Shown: positions 36,324 to 50,629 of the stretch, piece by piece
Numbering within the stretch: position 1 is the first letter of the stretch
Layout of the letters: the number at the start of each line of letters is the position of its first letter
Source: Aphelocoma coerulescens
Taxonomy: Eukaryota; Chordata; Aves; Passeriformes; Corvidae
Assembly (NCBI RefSeq): GCF_041296385.1
Contig: NC_091019.1
Coordinates: 7,277,264-7,341,263, forward strand
DNA: 64,000 bases
Direction: 5' to 3'
The notes under the pieces: generated by a model
What the model saw: the letters and a program-made list of their open reading frames with translations, nothing else
Databases searched by the model: none
What the model was told of the DNA's origin: nothing
Made by a program: the position numbers and the translations under genes

Positions 36324-38586
36324 TAACAAGGAGAGTATAATTGGCTTTGTAAATTATATATTAAAGAATGTCTCTTCTTGAAAAGTAATTAACTGGTGCC
36401 AATTTGAGTTCTTTAGAGAGGGTGTTATTAATAAACAGTAGTTGCACTGGGAAACCTAGGCTGCCAAGGCTCCTCAAGCTCAGATTTAATTTTTACATGT
36501 GTATCTCAGAAAAAGTGGGTTCACACATCCATAAGGTGAAGTTAAAATGTAAACACTGATGAATCTCACTTGTGGGTGAGATAAGAACCTGTTTGAACCA
36601 TGTTCTGCTATTGACTTGCAACAAACAGTAGTGCATCGCATGAGCAACAGCATTAAAGTTGTAGTTAAATAAGGAAAATTTAAAGGGGTTTCTATTGCTT
36701 TTAAAAGGAACATCAAGAGTACTTTATTTGTGGTAAAGCACACTGAATGCTTATCTTGCAGACAGATATTAAAAGCTCTGGTATCTTCTTTTTAGTATAT
36801 TCTCGTGCTGCTTTGGATTTATGTGCTTGTAACCATCATCCTTCAAACAGTCATATGTGGAACTAAAAATAATTGTCTTTTTCTGTCAGGTGCATAGAAC
36901 CACTAAAAACTGAAAGAACCCTGAAAATAAGAATTATTTGGAAACATGTTTTAAAGAATAGATATTCATACACACTCTTTGAAATGGTGCTTATGGTCCT
37001 GAATATAAAACATATTAAGGCATTAGATATTGGTAATTGCACGAGTAATGTTGAGATATCTGATCACTGCAAAGCTGTTTATTGCTAGACACATTCCAAG
37101 GCATTACTCTTGAAAAGAGAAAACAATACAATGACCACTTTCTTTTTTCTCATGAGGTTTAGGAAGTGCTGTATTTCTATTTTCCTAACATCAAGTGACT
37201 TAATTTAGGGGAATAAAAAAGTTGAATATGCTGTGTCTCTATACTCTTTCTACAAATTCATACAGCAACTGAATTATTTAGATGAACTGCACAGTGTCCA
37301 GCTCAGTATAGAGCATGACTCCCATGAAAAATAAATCCAAACTAATAAACACCATCTGGAACTTCTGCTTAGTTCACTTCCATCATTTCAAACAATGAGG
37401 AACAAAGGGATTTTGAGGGGAGAGCTAGAAATGACAGAGCAGTAGTAGTGCTTTATAAAGGTAAGGCATTTACACTAGCAGAGAAGTGTTTAAAGAACAC
37501 CACAGATCTGTAACTTCTATAGATTCTGGATTGTTGATGGTGTCCATGATCCCAGTCAATGCATTAGTTTATCTAAAGCTTCCAGCAACAAGTACACTTC
37601 TTTAGGTTCTTCCATTAAACAGTAATACTACTTGGACTAGGACAAATGTTTTCTTCTGCCAGTGTTATATAAATAAAATGTCAAGTGATGAATTACTGAG
37701 ACCTTTTTGGTATTGGGAATTAGTGCAGTTTTTCTACCTTAAATATAGCTTTAGTATCTGGGTTAAGTATTCTTCATCTTCTGTTGAGTGAGCAATAGAG
37801 AGAAAGAAATTCCAAAAATAAGCATACAGCATCAGTTTATTACAGTGATGTTTTAATATTGTATCTATGAATCTCAGTGTAAAAGGGTTGGGCATTCTAT
37901 GATTCCAGACCATTGCATTTGTCACAGTTCCATTATGGGACCTCCAAAATGATCTGCAATTTCATATTGCTTGCTTCTAACTTCTAACTTCATTTAGTTC
38001 AATTACTATATCATATAGAATAAAAGAACTATATGCACAGAACTTGAAGTAATTTATATTAGATTTTTGTCTCCTTCTCTTACGTTAGCAATGCATTTTG
38101 ATCCATTCTAATTATGAACACGTTAAAAACTGTATAAAAACATCACAGTGTTTGCTAAAGCAAGTTTCATAGATTGTACTCATTATACATAATTATCTCT
38201 TTATTAACAGTCATATGATTGACATATTGTTTTTCTTCTTCAATTTGGATGATTAGAACTGTAAAAAAATATGGAGTGGTAAGTATTAACCAGTGGAATT
38301 TCAATTCTTCCAAAGAAAATGAAATAAGTGAGTGGAATCCATTTATCACAGTAATGTTTAGGGTCTGTAATTATTGTTTCTCCTTTTGAATACAGCCTCT
38401 TGCAAGAAAACAGACTAACAAACAAAAAACCTCAACAAAACCCCAAACAAACATCACTATTAAAATTATAGAGGGAGTTAATTAGAATTTAATCTTAATT
38501 TTCTGTATGCTTCTTTATGAACAAAATCTAAGTGTTAATATAAAGCAATATGAGGAATTATGGGGAATTATAAGAGAGAATTGGGT
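36324..38586. other. AT-rich intergenic sequence
   Basis: No gene or repeat supported in this stretch. Confidence 0.5.
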
Positions 38587-38918
38587 TGTGAGCTGTAAAA
38601 CCTGCCTGCAGAGGCACATGGCAGCACAAAGGAGCACATGGCGGCACAGAGAAGCTTGTCTCCACCGGACCCTGGGGGGAGGAGGTGTCACACGGCAGAC
38701 CCCTATGGAGAGGAACCTGCCGGGACCTGACAGATGGGTGAACAGCGAGTGATCATCCCATAGAAGGAAGCGTGCTGCTGATGTGGCAACACAGGATAGG
38801 TCACGTCATATAAGGAAATACTGTGCCTTGGAGAAGTGTATATTTATTCAAAGCTCATTCCTTTGAATAAACGATTCCGATTCCCTGCCAGTCTGGGTCC
38901 GTGCATCAATCGCCGACA
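38587..38918 (+). mobile_element. Probable short solo LTR
   Basis: A GC-richer block in AT-rich surroundings. On the plus strand it has TATAAGG near 38807, AATAAACG near 38866 and a U5-like tail ending CGCCGACA at 38918. A TGTGAGC at 38587 is a plausible start. The arrangement of TATA, ~55 bp, polyadenylation signal and short U5 is LTR-like. A clear target duplication was not found, so the ends are provisional. Confidence 0.55.
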
Positions 38919-41176
38919 AGCAAAGAGAGGGAAAGGACATAACAGTGTGATAAATCTGATTTTCTAATTAATCTAAATGTTGAGAAATCTATTTCTCCGC
39001 TATTGACTTGGCTCCTGTTAATAGCAGAGAATAATTATGTTTCAGTCCCTGAAGGATAGTTTTTCATGTTTAAAAAACAGCAGGTCTTTTGGGGGAAAAG
39101 AAATAAAATTAAATGTGAAGAAATCTGGGTAAACTAGGAAATATAAGTACTGATAAGATCTTTTCCATCACATAAGAATTTTCTATTTGAAAGCTCTTTT
39201 GCAAATGCTCCTCCAACTCTCCTCCACTGTTTTTGTCTAAAATGGTAATTTCTTGTTTCTCGGCAGTGAAGAGATAAACCTGGAAGCAAAAGTATTAATG
39301 GAAAATTTACAGCAGCAGCAATAGCAGCTGGTAATTCTGAAGTTATAGATAATACTAATATTTGTCCTTATTTAAAGGCCAGTAATTCCTGCTGTCCAAA
39401 TTGGCTATATCATAGAGGGACCTGCAATATGGAGGTGGCTTAGACCACATCCTCAGAGTTGTCTGTAGCTTGTCCTCAGCTCTTGGTGGTTGGCTGTGAC
39501 AATATAAAAACATAAATGTTTGTGGCACATTCAGCAGTCAGGAGATGGGAAGGGCAAAGGCAGCAGCTATTTAGCCAGTTTCATGTATATTAAGCACTGT
39601 GCATATACAGAGACAGTTATAGTGAAATAGCAATTCAAATGAAAGCTGAGATGCAGTTGGAGAAGTTGTTGATTATCCAAGCAAAAAAGTCTGTTGTTTG
39701 CTTCTTCCAGTTCTAATAGAGCTATTAAAGTCTCACAGAACTCTCAGTCTTACAGCTTTGTTTTCCTGGTTTCATTTGCATTTCCAGATATGTAGAGGGA
39801 TGCTTTGTGTTGTATCAGTTCATTGCAGTGTCTGTTTTTGGACTGTTTGCCTAGTTTTTGTGTATATTCTTTGCCTTCACAGTGGATATTGCCCCGCATT
39901 ACTACTTTTGTCATATCTTTGTTAGATCACAGTAATTGTCTACTTCTTTTTAATTCAAAGAGCTCATTTGGACAGTGGAAGAAAGTGGGTGTTGTGTCTC
40001 ACACAGAAACAATTTGGATTTTGGCTGTGAAAATTTATATTGGTGAAACATAAGTGAAATAGCATTATAACAGAGGAAAAATGTGGGGGAGAATGGAAAG
40101 CTTGATGAAAAATAGCCAACACACTGAGGAAAATGTGTAATGGCAATTACACATGATGTGTGATGTGCTTTGTAAAAATTAGCAACTAATTTGCAATAAA
40201 TAATTCCGTTTACTAATATGACTGTTTATCACTCTGTGAAATATTTGCAAGCAGGCAGCAGTGTCCTCAAATCTTCACTACATAGGATTAAGGTTTCAAA
40301 GGGAAAAATTAATCAAGTTCTCCATTTATTGATTAAAGAACAAAAAGTATGTTTCTGATGGCTTCTGCAGTGAGAATAACAATACTGCTATTGAGCTTGT
40401 TTGAATTTATCTGTCATGAAGGAGAGGCTGAGGAAAATATGGGAAAATCAAGTCTGAAATCAGAATGTTTATTAAAAAGAAACAAACTCCAGACATATTG
40501 TGAAGAATTTCCAGGTTCTAGAGTTTTTGCTTTGTATGTTAAAATAAAAAGGGAAAATACATAGGGGGGTGGGTGGGAGATGGAACAAAGAATTCTGCTG
40601 ATTAGAGCTCTGCTTTGTTCCATCTCTAACTCTGCTAATTAGCAGAGATGTTAGCAGCAGTATAAATAACCATGTCTTTCTTTCAAAATTAATTGTATCC
40701 AAAAATATAGTTTGTATACAAATAGATAATTAACATACAATATTAATTATTGTATTTCATTTAAAGGAATGGTTAAATATGAAGTCTTATGAAAACTTTT
40801 ACAAGAATAGATTACATTTTTGATGCCAATAGGCACAGTGGGATTCATCATGCATCTATTCAAGCTGTTTTGGATTGGTAATTTTCTTCTTAAAAAACAA
40901 AAAAATCTGAAGAAGTAAATTTCCTGTAGGAAGGGGGTAAGACACCTCACCAAGGTGACATGAGGGGACGGGCATTTCCTACAGCTTGCTCTCTCCAGAC
41001 TGGTGGTGTAAATCCTTCACTTTGCTTAGTATAGAATTCATGATAAAATGAGATACCAGTGTCTACAGAACTTAACCATGAGCTCTCAAAGGGAAACTTA
41101 AATCATGCCACTGCCAAATCTCCCTATTCCATGTCTTGACCAGACAAAATCTGGTGGGCTCTGTGGAGAGGGATTC
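38919..41176. other. AT-rich intergenic sequence
   Basis: No gene supported. It contains the hairpin and palindrome listed at 40578-40647. Confidence 0.5.
40578..40647. repeat. 13-bp-stem hairpin followed by an 18-bp palindrome
   Basis: AGATGGAACAAAG (40578-40590) pairs perfectly with 40613-40625 around a 22-nt loop. Five bases on, CTCTGCTAATTAGCAGAG (40630-40647) is its own reverse complement. The loop holds a similar TCTGCTGATTAGAG word. Confidence 0.85.
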
Positions 41177-41801
41177 TGTGGTGACTAGTTGCCCTGTGGT
41201 ACAAGGGACAAAGAGAGTTCTCTGGTAAGACAGTCCCTAGTATCAGAGAATTCTCCTGAGGTTAGGGTGAACAGAAAACGCTTCTCCCAGGATGCTCTGT
41301 CCTGCTATGTTAATCTACCCCAGTTCTGCTTCCCTGGTTGGCCTGTGGTCCCTCCGCCCCTTTGTTACCTTATTTGTCCCATGCCATAGGAAGTTCTCCA
41401 CTACAGGTTCCCCCCACTGGCCCTTGCCTATCACCACTCCCCCAGAGCTTCCCCATTGGCTCCCATTCCCTAGTCCCGCCTTTGTACCACCCCTGTGCCC
41501 TCAGATCATTGGTCCATGATGCTCACCCTGCTCCTGTACTTAAACCTGGACTCTCCATTGTCTTTTGTCTTTGTCCCTGAATCCCTTTACGGCGTGGCTG
41601 CAATAAACCTCTGTCGATGGAACTCTATACAGAGACCCTTCCTGCCTCTTTGACCCATATTACTGAAGCTATCCGTGCGTTTGTGATACACACGTGTGTG
41701 ACTGTGTGGCTGATCCTGCTGAGCGGCTTCACTAAGGAGACGCTTTTGGAAGGTCGCTGCATCGCGCTCCGGCACTGCAAAGCCGACCACGGAAAGCGAC
41801 A
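41177..41801 (+). mobile_element. Solo LTR (625 bp) with perfect 6-bp TSD
   Basis: It starts TGTGGTGACTAG and ends AAAGCGACA. The flanks are GGATTC (41171-41176) and GGATTC (41802-41807). The C-rich U3 includes CCATTGG-type boxes, then a TACTTAAACC TATA-like site near 41538, AATAAAC near 41602 and a long ~190-bp U5. A 6-bp duplication fits a class II integrase. Open frames in it on both strands are incidental. Confidence 0.85.
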
Positions 41802-44800
41802 GGATTCTCCCAGCCCACATTTGGCTTGGTCCTGCCCCTCCTGTCATGAGGCTGCAGGGAGATCTACTGGTGCCTCCACTCTGTGCAATGAGCAATGGCC
41901 AAGCATTTTGGCAGGTTTTTGCCTAAGTATGGGCTGAACTTTTTGCCTGTTTCTGTAGACCGGAGCCTGGATGATCAGTGGTTTACATGATGGAGACCTA
42001 CAGGAAAACTTTCCAGTTGACTTGTTGCAGTGAAGTGAGACCATGTGCTTTAAGACTGGCATTTTGGTTAAGATCAATCCATGGAAGCATGTGCTGATTT
42101 TAATGGATGAAGAAAGATCAATCACTTCAAGGATGACAGAAAATGGCTGCAATAAAACCTAAAACACTTCCCAAATAAAATCATGAACAGTCAAGTAAAA
42201 CATTCCTGGAGAACACAGAGAAATATTAAAAGTATTGATAGATCATAATGTCAAAAGATGAAAAACCAGTGGTTTTATGAGTGGTGCTCATAAAATAGGT
42301 GCTAGTGTAAGGCTTTACTTTATTAAGACAGAAAAGAGGCTTTGCTTTCCAAGATATTTAGGTACCCAACGTCAGTTAGACTAATGACAATTAGAAACAT
42401 GAAGTTGACTCAGAAAAGTTGCAGTACTGAGGTGTTTGTGAGCTTTTGGTTTAATAATCTTTGGATATCCCTGGGCAATTTATTTCAATAGGTTTTATTT
42501 TTTTTTCCTGAATACCTTTGAGTGCCAGAATTTCTTTTCACTCCTGAAATTGTTCTCAGATAGAAAACTAAATGAGACATCCCTTCTTATTCTCTCTCTA
42601 AATCTTTACTATAAGAATGAGGCATTACACAATCTAAAACATCCTGTGTAGCAGCTAGTACAAAACAGCAGTCAGAATGTCAAAGAAGAAAATGTAGGTA
42701 TGAGAATTCAATTTAAGTAGGTTCTAATTGCTTCTTCTGATAACACCATTTGACAATAACATTTGTTTTTAACTATTTGTTAAAACTGTAATGAAATTTA
42801 GAGCAAGAGATACAACAGTAGTTCAGTGCTGATATGATTCCATCCAGGTGCTCAGTTTCCATCAGACAGCAGTCACATAGTGTTTTGCTGCCTCCCTGTA
42901 GTGTGGGCCGTTCACAATGATGGAGTACTCCTTCTTGTAAGGCATTGAGCAAGAGTGTGATTTAAACGTGGTGCAATTAATAGTGAACTGCTATGCAAAA
43001 TCAGTTTCAATAATTATGGATGTGCGTGGTTTCTCTAAATAGGCATTGCTAAAAGTAGAGCGATTCACAGCTGTAGGCTGAAGTATTAGAAAAGTACCTA
43101 TCTAGTGGCATCAGCAGTGCACAGATGGGATGATCTGAAGGACACATGCTCTGAAACTCCATTCTCCTTACACACAATGTAGCATCAAACAATGCATTCA
43201 AAAGAGTAATTTTTGAGGAGAGGGGATGATTTGATTGTAATGTTCATCAATTTTTTGCTTTATATACTTACACACACATCTTTTTGCTTATACTTTTGAA
43301 GAATTCCCACATATGACTTCATGCATTTCCCTTCCTTTCCTTTTCCATTTTCTACATACTTGAATCTGGATGCCTCTCTGGTTAAGATCAGCAGCAATGG
43401 CATCTTACACTTCTCCTGAGTGGACCAAAAGAAACTTTCACATAGGAACTGAAATAATGTATAATGTAACTAAAGACAGACCTACTATAATCCAGGACTG
43501 TCAAGAAAATGGTTTTCTTCTTTCCTATCTTGAGTTATTTCTGGATGACCTGTTTCTACAGCTTAAGCAAGAAGCTGCTTTGCCTGGTAAGCCCAGTGGA
43601 AATGAGATCAGAAGGGAAAAGATGTGGCTTTATACTGTTATTTCTATAGCTAGCATATGTGATAAAATAGGATATTTTCACAGCTCTCATTGGAAAATGT
43701 GAAATTCCCCACTGGAAATGGATAGTCTCTAGTTTAGTGAGAAGAGGTTTATTTAAAAATCAACCACAAAGGAAATAAGATCTCAGGAAAGAGATGCTTC
43801 ACAGTTAAAACTTAATCTATAAATAGATCACTTTGGATGTATGTGCTCAGACACATATTATATATGTTAACTATGCAAATTAAGTCATTTGGAGTAATTT
43901 GTCTGATTAGTCATTATTTTCTTTATTTCAGGGCCTTTGAGACTGGGAACTTATGTAGCAGCTTAATTTTGTTGAGTAGTGCATGAAGGAAATCAATCGC
44001 CATTATTCCTAAATTCTTGATTCCATTAGCAATAATTAATGGCATTAAACTACTCGTACAAAAATAGATGTTGTGTAAAATAACTTCTTAATTTCCCTGG
44101 AGGTGTGTCTCTACTTTTCAAGGAATTTGACTTAATTTTCTGTTAGTGGAAACTTCCTTTAATAACTAGTGTGGTCACTTCACCCACAATAACATTTAAG
44201 AGATTTTGATGAATTTAACTTTTGCTGAGCATTTTCTCCTATGAAGTACTTGCCATCCTTTATTCCTCCAGGGATGCACTCAGCCTCTTACAAGACACAA
44301 CCTATTTCTCCTCACTGATGTAAATTGTTCATTTCATAGGTATTTTAGAAATCATCTAGCCCAGATCTTCAGATTATGTTCTTCACCACAGTGAAATTTC
44401 AAATGCTGCTGCACTTTTGTTTCTCAGTTTAACCTATTATTAAAATAGATGCCTTTTCATAATTCACATTCATAATTACAATATTTAATCATTTTTGCCA
44501 CTGGATATTTTGGTCTTGTGTCATCAGATTTGATCATATTTTTCCACAATGATTTTTATGTCTAGGTAAGACTGAATTACTTATATTTCAGTAGTGTGAA
44601 ATTTATCCCCATTTTAGTGACTCATACTGAAACACAATTTTAGGATTCCATAGCAGGTGATAAAGGGGACACTTCTCTCTTTTCACAAGCTGTACATTAT
44701 AGGATGATTCCAGGAAACCGATCACCTCTCTTGCTTAGTTTTCCCTCCTTTTCATTTTAATCAAGTTGGTAGAGTGGTTTTTGCAGTTATATTCTAGTCC

Positions 44801-47520
44801 CTGCAGTGGTAGGACTGACTGAAAGGCATTACCATCTCTCTTCAGGGGTACAAACCACTTTTTAGTAAGAGAAAGCCTTCTACTAGATCTTGCTTGTTTT
44901 GTCCAGTGTATAGGCAACATCTAAATTTCTTATATATATCAGTATATATATACATATATATATATATATATCAGTATCTACACAAAGGGATAAGCATGAT
45001 TAACTTCATTATTAACTTTCAGATTCATCATTTATAATAGTCTTTGAGTTGATTACTTAATTTAATACTGAATAGAGATTTTTTTTTTTACTCCTCTCCA
45101 AATCTTCTGGATTTTTTTTTCCTGAGAGTTAGGAGTGCTTCTTAGGCTATAAGATAGATATTTACAAAAATTTTCATTAATTCAGTATGTCCATGGGTTG
45201 ATTATCAGAGATGTGAAAATCTAATGAAGCACAACTATGTAATTGATCACATTTTGTCTGTTGTTTTGTCTTAAGTGTAAAATTAAGTCTGCAGTAGGTC
45301 TGCCCTTATTACAGTGCAGCTTTTGATCATGCTCTGATTTTGTATATTGAACTACCATTTTTCCATTGTTATGTTACAGGCATTTTGGTTTTTTGGGTTT
45401 TTTTAAATTATTGTAGAAAACATTTCAATAGAAGAGCTATTGTTTAACATTTTCTACTTTGTTGTTTACATAGAACGGGTTCTATTCATTGAGGTAATGG
45501 TGCCATAAACTAACTAATGGAACTGTCTGGCTGGATTAAAGATTAGTAGGCTTTGTTTGCCTTATTTGTTTACATGATATCATCAATATTGGGGGTTTTT
45601 TTTGTTGTTAACAGTAACCATGGCATATATTGAAATACTATCATATGAGATACTCATTGCATTTTCCACATAGAAGTGAAAACACTATTGGCTACAAAAT
45701 ACAATGCTGAAGTCCTACATCAGTTCTATTCTTCTTCATAAGTAACAGTAAGCTGGGGCTAACACCAAGATTTTCTCTAAAGTATTAAATAGGAAATTTA
45801 ATTTCTCTTCTGTATTTTCAGCTTTGTAAGGAGCAGACAGAAATTTGATTCTCAGTACTGAAATACTGGAGAATTCAAGTAACAGCAGGAAAAAAATTCA
45901 TGGGAGTTAACTTCCAGATCTCAAATCACTCTCTGCAGACAAGAAGTACACATCTGACTTGAGTTCATTCTTCCATTTCCTGTGGTGCATGGTGGTTTCT
46001 TGCTGGTTTTCTTCTGTTTCTGCATTCTGTTAGAAGTCACTAAATAGCTTCTGCCATGTACTATCTGTGAAGATAGAAAATATGTATAATTCATACATAC
46101 ATATATAATTCATCCCTTCTGAAAATGAATAAAATGTACACATCCAAGTATGCTTTGAAAGCTTCCTATTCTTGTGTAAAGAACAATTACTGACTCTGAA
46201 GAGCTCTGTGTAGAAGTGTTGGATGGTGAAATTCTTATTTTGCAAAATATTTTTTGCAGCTGGAGATCAAAGAACTCTCTCCTTCCACCTCTTTGTAGTG
46301 AGATACTGAAGAATTCCATAAATTGAATGTTTTTTTCCTGTGGAGGTTCTCTTTATAGAACAGCCAAAAAAATACAGTGTATTCTGCAAAAATGCATTAC
46401 AGCATTTTGTAAGGGAAAGGAACACTATTGATTTTCCTACAGTACCTTTCATAAAGATAATCCAGATACAGTAGTCCATTAAATGCTGAATTGAATAGAA
46501 ATTTTTTAAGATGTCATTTAAATTGGGTATTTCACAGAAAATACAGTGGGAAAGCAGCTCAGGATTACACATATTTCCTCCCAGCTATGAAGATTTATAT
46601 AGATGGGTTGGAAAAGATGAGAAATGGGAAGACTCATTGCAAACAGTCGAGAGCTAATTGGTAAGAAATCAGCAAGGGAAGCAATGAAGTCCCCAGGGCT
46701 CTTAAAAAGATCCAGGGACATTTTATTGAGGTTCAGTGATGAAGTTCAGAGGATGAGAGAAATATTGAGAATAATATTTTCTTCTTAAACTGAGTGGATG
46801 TTTTAATGTGTTCCATTGTGAAGAGATGGGAAAGATGATTGTAGGAAGCATGAATATAGTTCTGATAAGGAAATGTATTTTCAGTCTATCCAAACAAACA
46901 GTCACAGAGAGAAACAGCAAAACCTACCAACCTTTGTGCACTACTGCTACCATAATTACTCTAAATTAATACTTTCTAAAATTTTGCAAGAAAATACTGC
47001 AGAACTGAAAAGTATTTATTAATTTCATAAAGTGGATTCCATAGTGGCTATCTATCTGAGTTGGTGTCAGGTATTGCTTTATGGTGAGTTGCAATGGCTA
47101 AGCCATTTAAGAGATTGCCTTCCATTTCCAGAAATAGATGCTTCCAAGTCTGGGATTCATTTCTACTTAGGATTTTCCTTAAGTCACTTATGAAGCTGGT
47201 GTAAAAGTCAGCATTCATCATGCCTAGCTTCAATAATGAAAAGATACTAAATATCTAATCTATCTTGCTCTTAGGCCACTTCTGTAATGAATAAAGAGAG
47301 GTACACAGAGAGAGGCCATTTTATCTCAATTGTTATATGATCCATCCATGCCTGAGATGTACTGAGATGGTGTTTTGTACTCTAATAGGGTTATTATTTC
47401 TGTCATGTTTTATCCTGGTTGTATAATAATGCTTTATATGTCACCTCAACAGTGTTCTTTAGATTTTATGGGGAGATGCTCTGAAATCATGCAGATTTGG
47501 CAAACGATTTCAGCACCTAG
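41802..47520. other. AT-rich intergenic sequence
   Basis: No gene supported. The longest plus-strand frame (43370-43702, 110 residues) has no recognisable domain and no exon-like context. A TA-rich microsatellite is listed separately. Confidence 0.5.
44931..44973. repeat. (TA)n-rich microsatellite
   Basis: An interrupted TATATA tract with CAG and CATA interruptions. Confidence 0.85.
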
Positions 47521-48061
47521 TTATCGCTTTCAGGGGGCCAGGGGTGGACAACCTGGTGTGCCGCGACCTTCCTAGAGAGAGCATCCTGCAAAGAACAACT
47601 CTTCCAGGGGCGCTGGCAGGCCTCCCTGGGCAGTAGGTGATTTCAGCAAGTGTAGCAACTTCTCTGCTACAAGTGATTCCAGCTCTTGTGATTCAGCTCT
47701 TTGTGAAATCACCCAAGGCGAACTCAGGGACAGAGAGACAGGGGCCTCGTTTGGCTATTCCACAGAGGTAGCTTTTATTGTCCAGCAGCCCCTGTGAAGG
47801 GAAGGCAAGGGACAAAAGCTCCCTAGTCAGGAGCAGAAACAAGGGCCTTTTATGGGAAAGGCAGGGAGTGGGGTAGAAACCAATTAGCCAACTGGGTACA
47901 GGCTATTACCATATAGAAACAAGGCATGCTGGGGGTGGTTCACTTTGTCACCATGACTCAGGAAGGTTGCTTATCTCTGGGGAGAGTCTTTTTGCCCTCA
48001 CACCTCTCTCCTCCAAGGGAGTGCAGAGGGCTCTTGTGCCAAGGGCTTTCAGCCCTCCACA
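47521..48061 (-). mobile_element. Probable solo LTR
   Basis: Read on the minus strand it starts TGTGGAGGGCTGAAAGCCC at 48061 and contains CCAAT-type (near 47880), CATAAAAGG (near 47847) and AATAAAAG (near 47775) sites in the expected order. CCTAG occurs at 47516-47520 and again at 48062-48066, a candidate 5-bp TSD. If so, the far end would read ...AA where CA is expected, so that boundary is uncertain. Confidence 0.6.
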
Positions 48062-49175
48062 CCTAGTCTCTTGTGTATGCTGGTAAAAACTACAGACATT
48101 TTCAGTATTTTTTTAATCAGTAATCTGCTACATTTAGAAAATGAGAGTGAAATGTATCCCTGTTTCCATACTTACATTAAGTTCAAGAAATGCATAAAAT
48201 TCCAGAAGGAATATAAATCAACCACTAATTGATGGGGCTTAGCAAAAACCTTATCCTAGTGGGAGAAATTTCCAATGTTCAGAACTGCTTAGCTTTTGGC
48301 ATATTACTTAACATACTTAATTGAAGAAACCTCAGGAGAGACTTTCATCTAATCTGGTATGTATGGCAATGCTTACACCTCCAAATTAGTTATTTATAGC
48401 TACCACCAAGGTTTTCATGTACTTTACGTAACAGTCCTCTGGAAATCTCCTCTGCTTAGGAGGGCATCCCATCAATATTTTTAATCTTGTCATGAATAAT
48501 TACATTTTCTTCCTTCTTTTTAGTATATAATGTTTCACAAGTTGGGAAAGGTACCTAGTTTGTTAACTGCTAGTGCTCTAACTACTATTAAAGGTTTTTG
48601 GAGGCATTTTGTAAAAGTATTTTTTCCTTCCATGTCCTTATAATCTTACTTGTAATAGTACATTTATTAAGTAGCTGTTTGGATTCAGTCAGATTGTGTA
48701 CTAGAAAGCAAGATGATCCTTTTTCTTTGGTCTAAATTTCCATTTAGATTGCTTTCTGACTGTAAATAATTCCTGGAAGACTGTGTAATCTGTACTATCA
48801 CTTCTTCATATAGCATAGGAAAGGTCCATTTAAGTAATACTAAGACTTACACAGACAGTATCAATAGGTTACTGAGAAAAAAAAAATTTCACCAAATCTC
48901 AGAACTGTACCTCTCATATGAACTGCTTTTCCACATTAATAGATGGTTTGCCAACTTGTAAAATGTGGAAGGCCAACTGGCTTGTCTCCTTAGAGTTGGT
49001 GAAAGGGATAAGTATATATGTTTTGTTTTGCTTTTAATTTTAAGAGGATGTTCTGGTTCAATCTTTTAAATGAAGTTTTTTGCGGAAAAAATTATTGTAG
49101 TTCATAGAATTTTATCTTTTCCTATTCTATATTACAAAGATTAATTTATAAAATCACCTTGACAGCATTTCTATT
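48062..49175. other. AT-rich intergenic sequence
   Basis: Nothing recognisable was seen. Confidence 0.5.
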
Positions 49176-50629
49176 TGTTATGGGTTAGCAAGCATAGTCC
49201 CGGAAGTGATGTTCTTGCAAAGAGGTGCTTACAGCTTCCTCTATGACCTAACAGAACCTATCAACTGGCTAGTCTGAATACTGACAATTTTTTAAGCCAC
49301 TTAAAATTTTGACTGCCTCTGTGGTCCACATTTAAGAATGGACAAAACCTCGGAAAGGGCTCTCTTGCTTCTGGCCGGGGGACAGGTAACTGGGCTGGGT
49401 CTGGGCCGGGATCTGCTCAGGCTGGGCCCAGGCCGGGCCACAGCCATCCTGGTGCTGTGTGGCCCTGTTCCATCTGCACCCCCACTCCCCCCTTCTCCTC
49501 CCCCCATCCCTGCTACGTGCAGACGGTGCAGCCCGGCTTCCCCCTCTCCAGTGCGGCCAAAGATTCAGCTGAAGCTGCTCCGCTGCCCGGCAAAGATCAT
49601 GTGACCAACAGCGACAATCGAAATTCCAGCTGCAAGGCCCAGGTGAGATTAACCCTTTTAGTGCTGTAAGTTTCCTCCAGAACAGATGAAGTCTGCAGAC
49701 ATTAAGTAAAGAAAGAAGAGCTGAAATCCTGAGGGAGGAGAAAGAGGAGATGCTTAAAGCTGAAATTCTGTTGTAAAGCTATCGTGATAGACTATGATAT
49801 ATCAAAGTACCCGCTGTAATTTCATGAAAGCGTGCGGGGTGGAGCGTTCAAACTGCACTTTTGAGCAAAAGCACCTGCGCTGGAATAAGCAAATGCTGAA
49901 GCAGCTGTAATTTGATGAGAAGTTTGAACAGGGAGAGATGGAAGTGATGAGGACTCTTGCTCCAATCAGGAGAAGACCTCTGTTCCTAGAGATACTCCCA
50001 GAGATAGTCCTAGAGATGAAGATGATGCGGACCCTTTTTCTCCCAGGGAAAGGGGAGGGCCTCTATTCTTAGAGATGAAGATGCTCCCAGAGATGGGTGA
50101 AGAGAACCTTTTGTTTTTGAACAGCTCAACCTTAAAATGGTACCCCAGTAGCTCAAGATTGGACCCTCGAAAGCAGTTGTGGGAAAAGCTGCAAGTCGGG
50201 GGAAGGGACGCTCACATGTGAGCAGAGAACCAACCCAGGCGGCTGTCTCATGATACTGAAGCCATGAGAAAACCTCTTTGTGAAGATGTCTCCATAGCAT
50301 GAGCAAGAGAGACTCCTCTCCCTAAATGAACTGAACAATGTTATTATGGAAGTAGTAAACAAACTGAACATCTCAAGGGTTGTCTTTTTACAGTGGGAGA
50401 AGGGGAAACAGTGGGGGGAGGAGAAGTGTTCTGAAGGTGTGGTATGATTTTTTTTTTTTGTTTTCCCCCTTCTTTTAGGTCCGCTAATAAACTTCTTTAT
50501 ATTCTTTCAAGTTTTGTGCCTGCTTTGCTTTCTCCTTATCTCATAGAAGGTAAATAGTAATGAGTATTTTGGACCAAAACACTACACTAAATTGGTGTTT
50601 CCGCCTGGTTACAAACTGAACCCGCTACA
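49176..50629 (+). mobile_element. Long ERVL-type solo LTR (1454 bp) with 5-bp TSD
   Basis: It starts TGTTATGGGTTAGCAAGCAT and ends GGTTACAAACTGAACCCGCTACA, ends that I recognise from avian ERVL LTRs. AATAAAC near 50484 supports the plus orientation. The flanks are CTATT (49171-49175) and CTACT (50630-50634), a 5-bp duplication with one transition. The GC-rich block at 49340-49600 is part of the LTR, not a host CpG island. Several CCTAGAGATGAAGATG-like blocks recur at 49985-50090. No internal ERV genes remain. Confidence 0.8.

Noticed and set aside
43370..43702. 110-residue plus-strand open frame as a host exon or small gene
   Set aside because: No recognisable domain, signal peptide or splice-site context; length is reachable by chance in a window this size.
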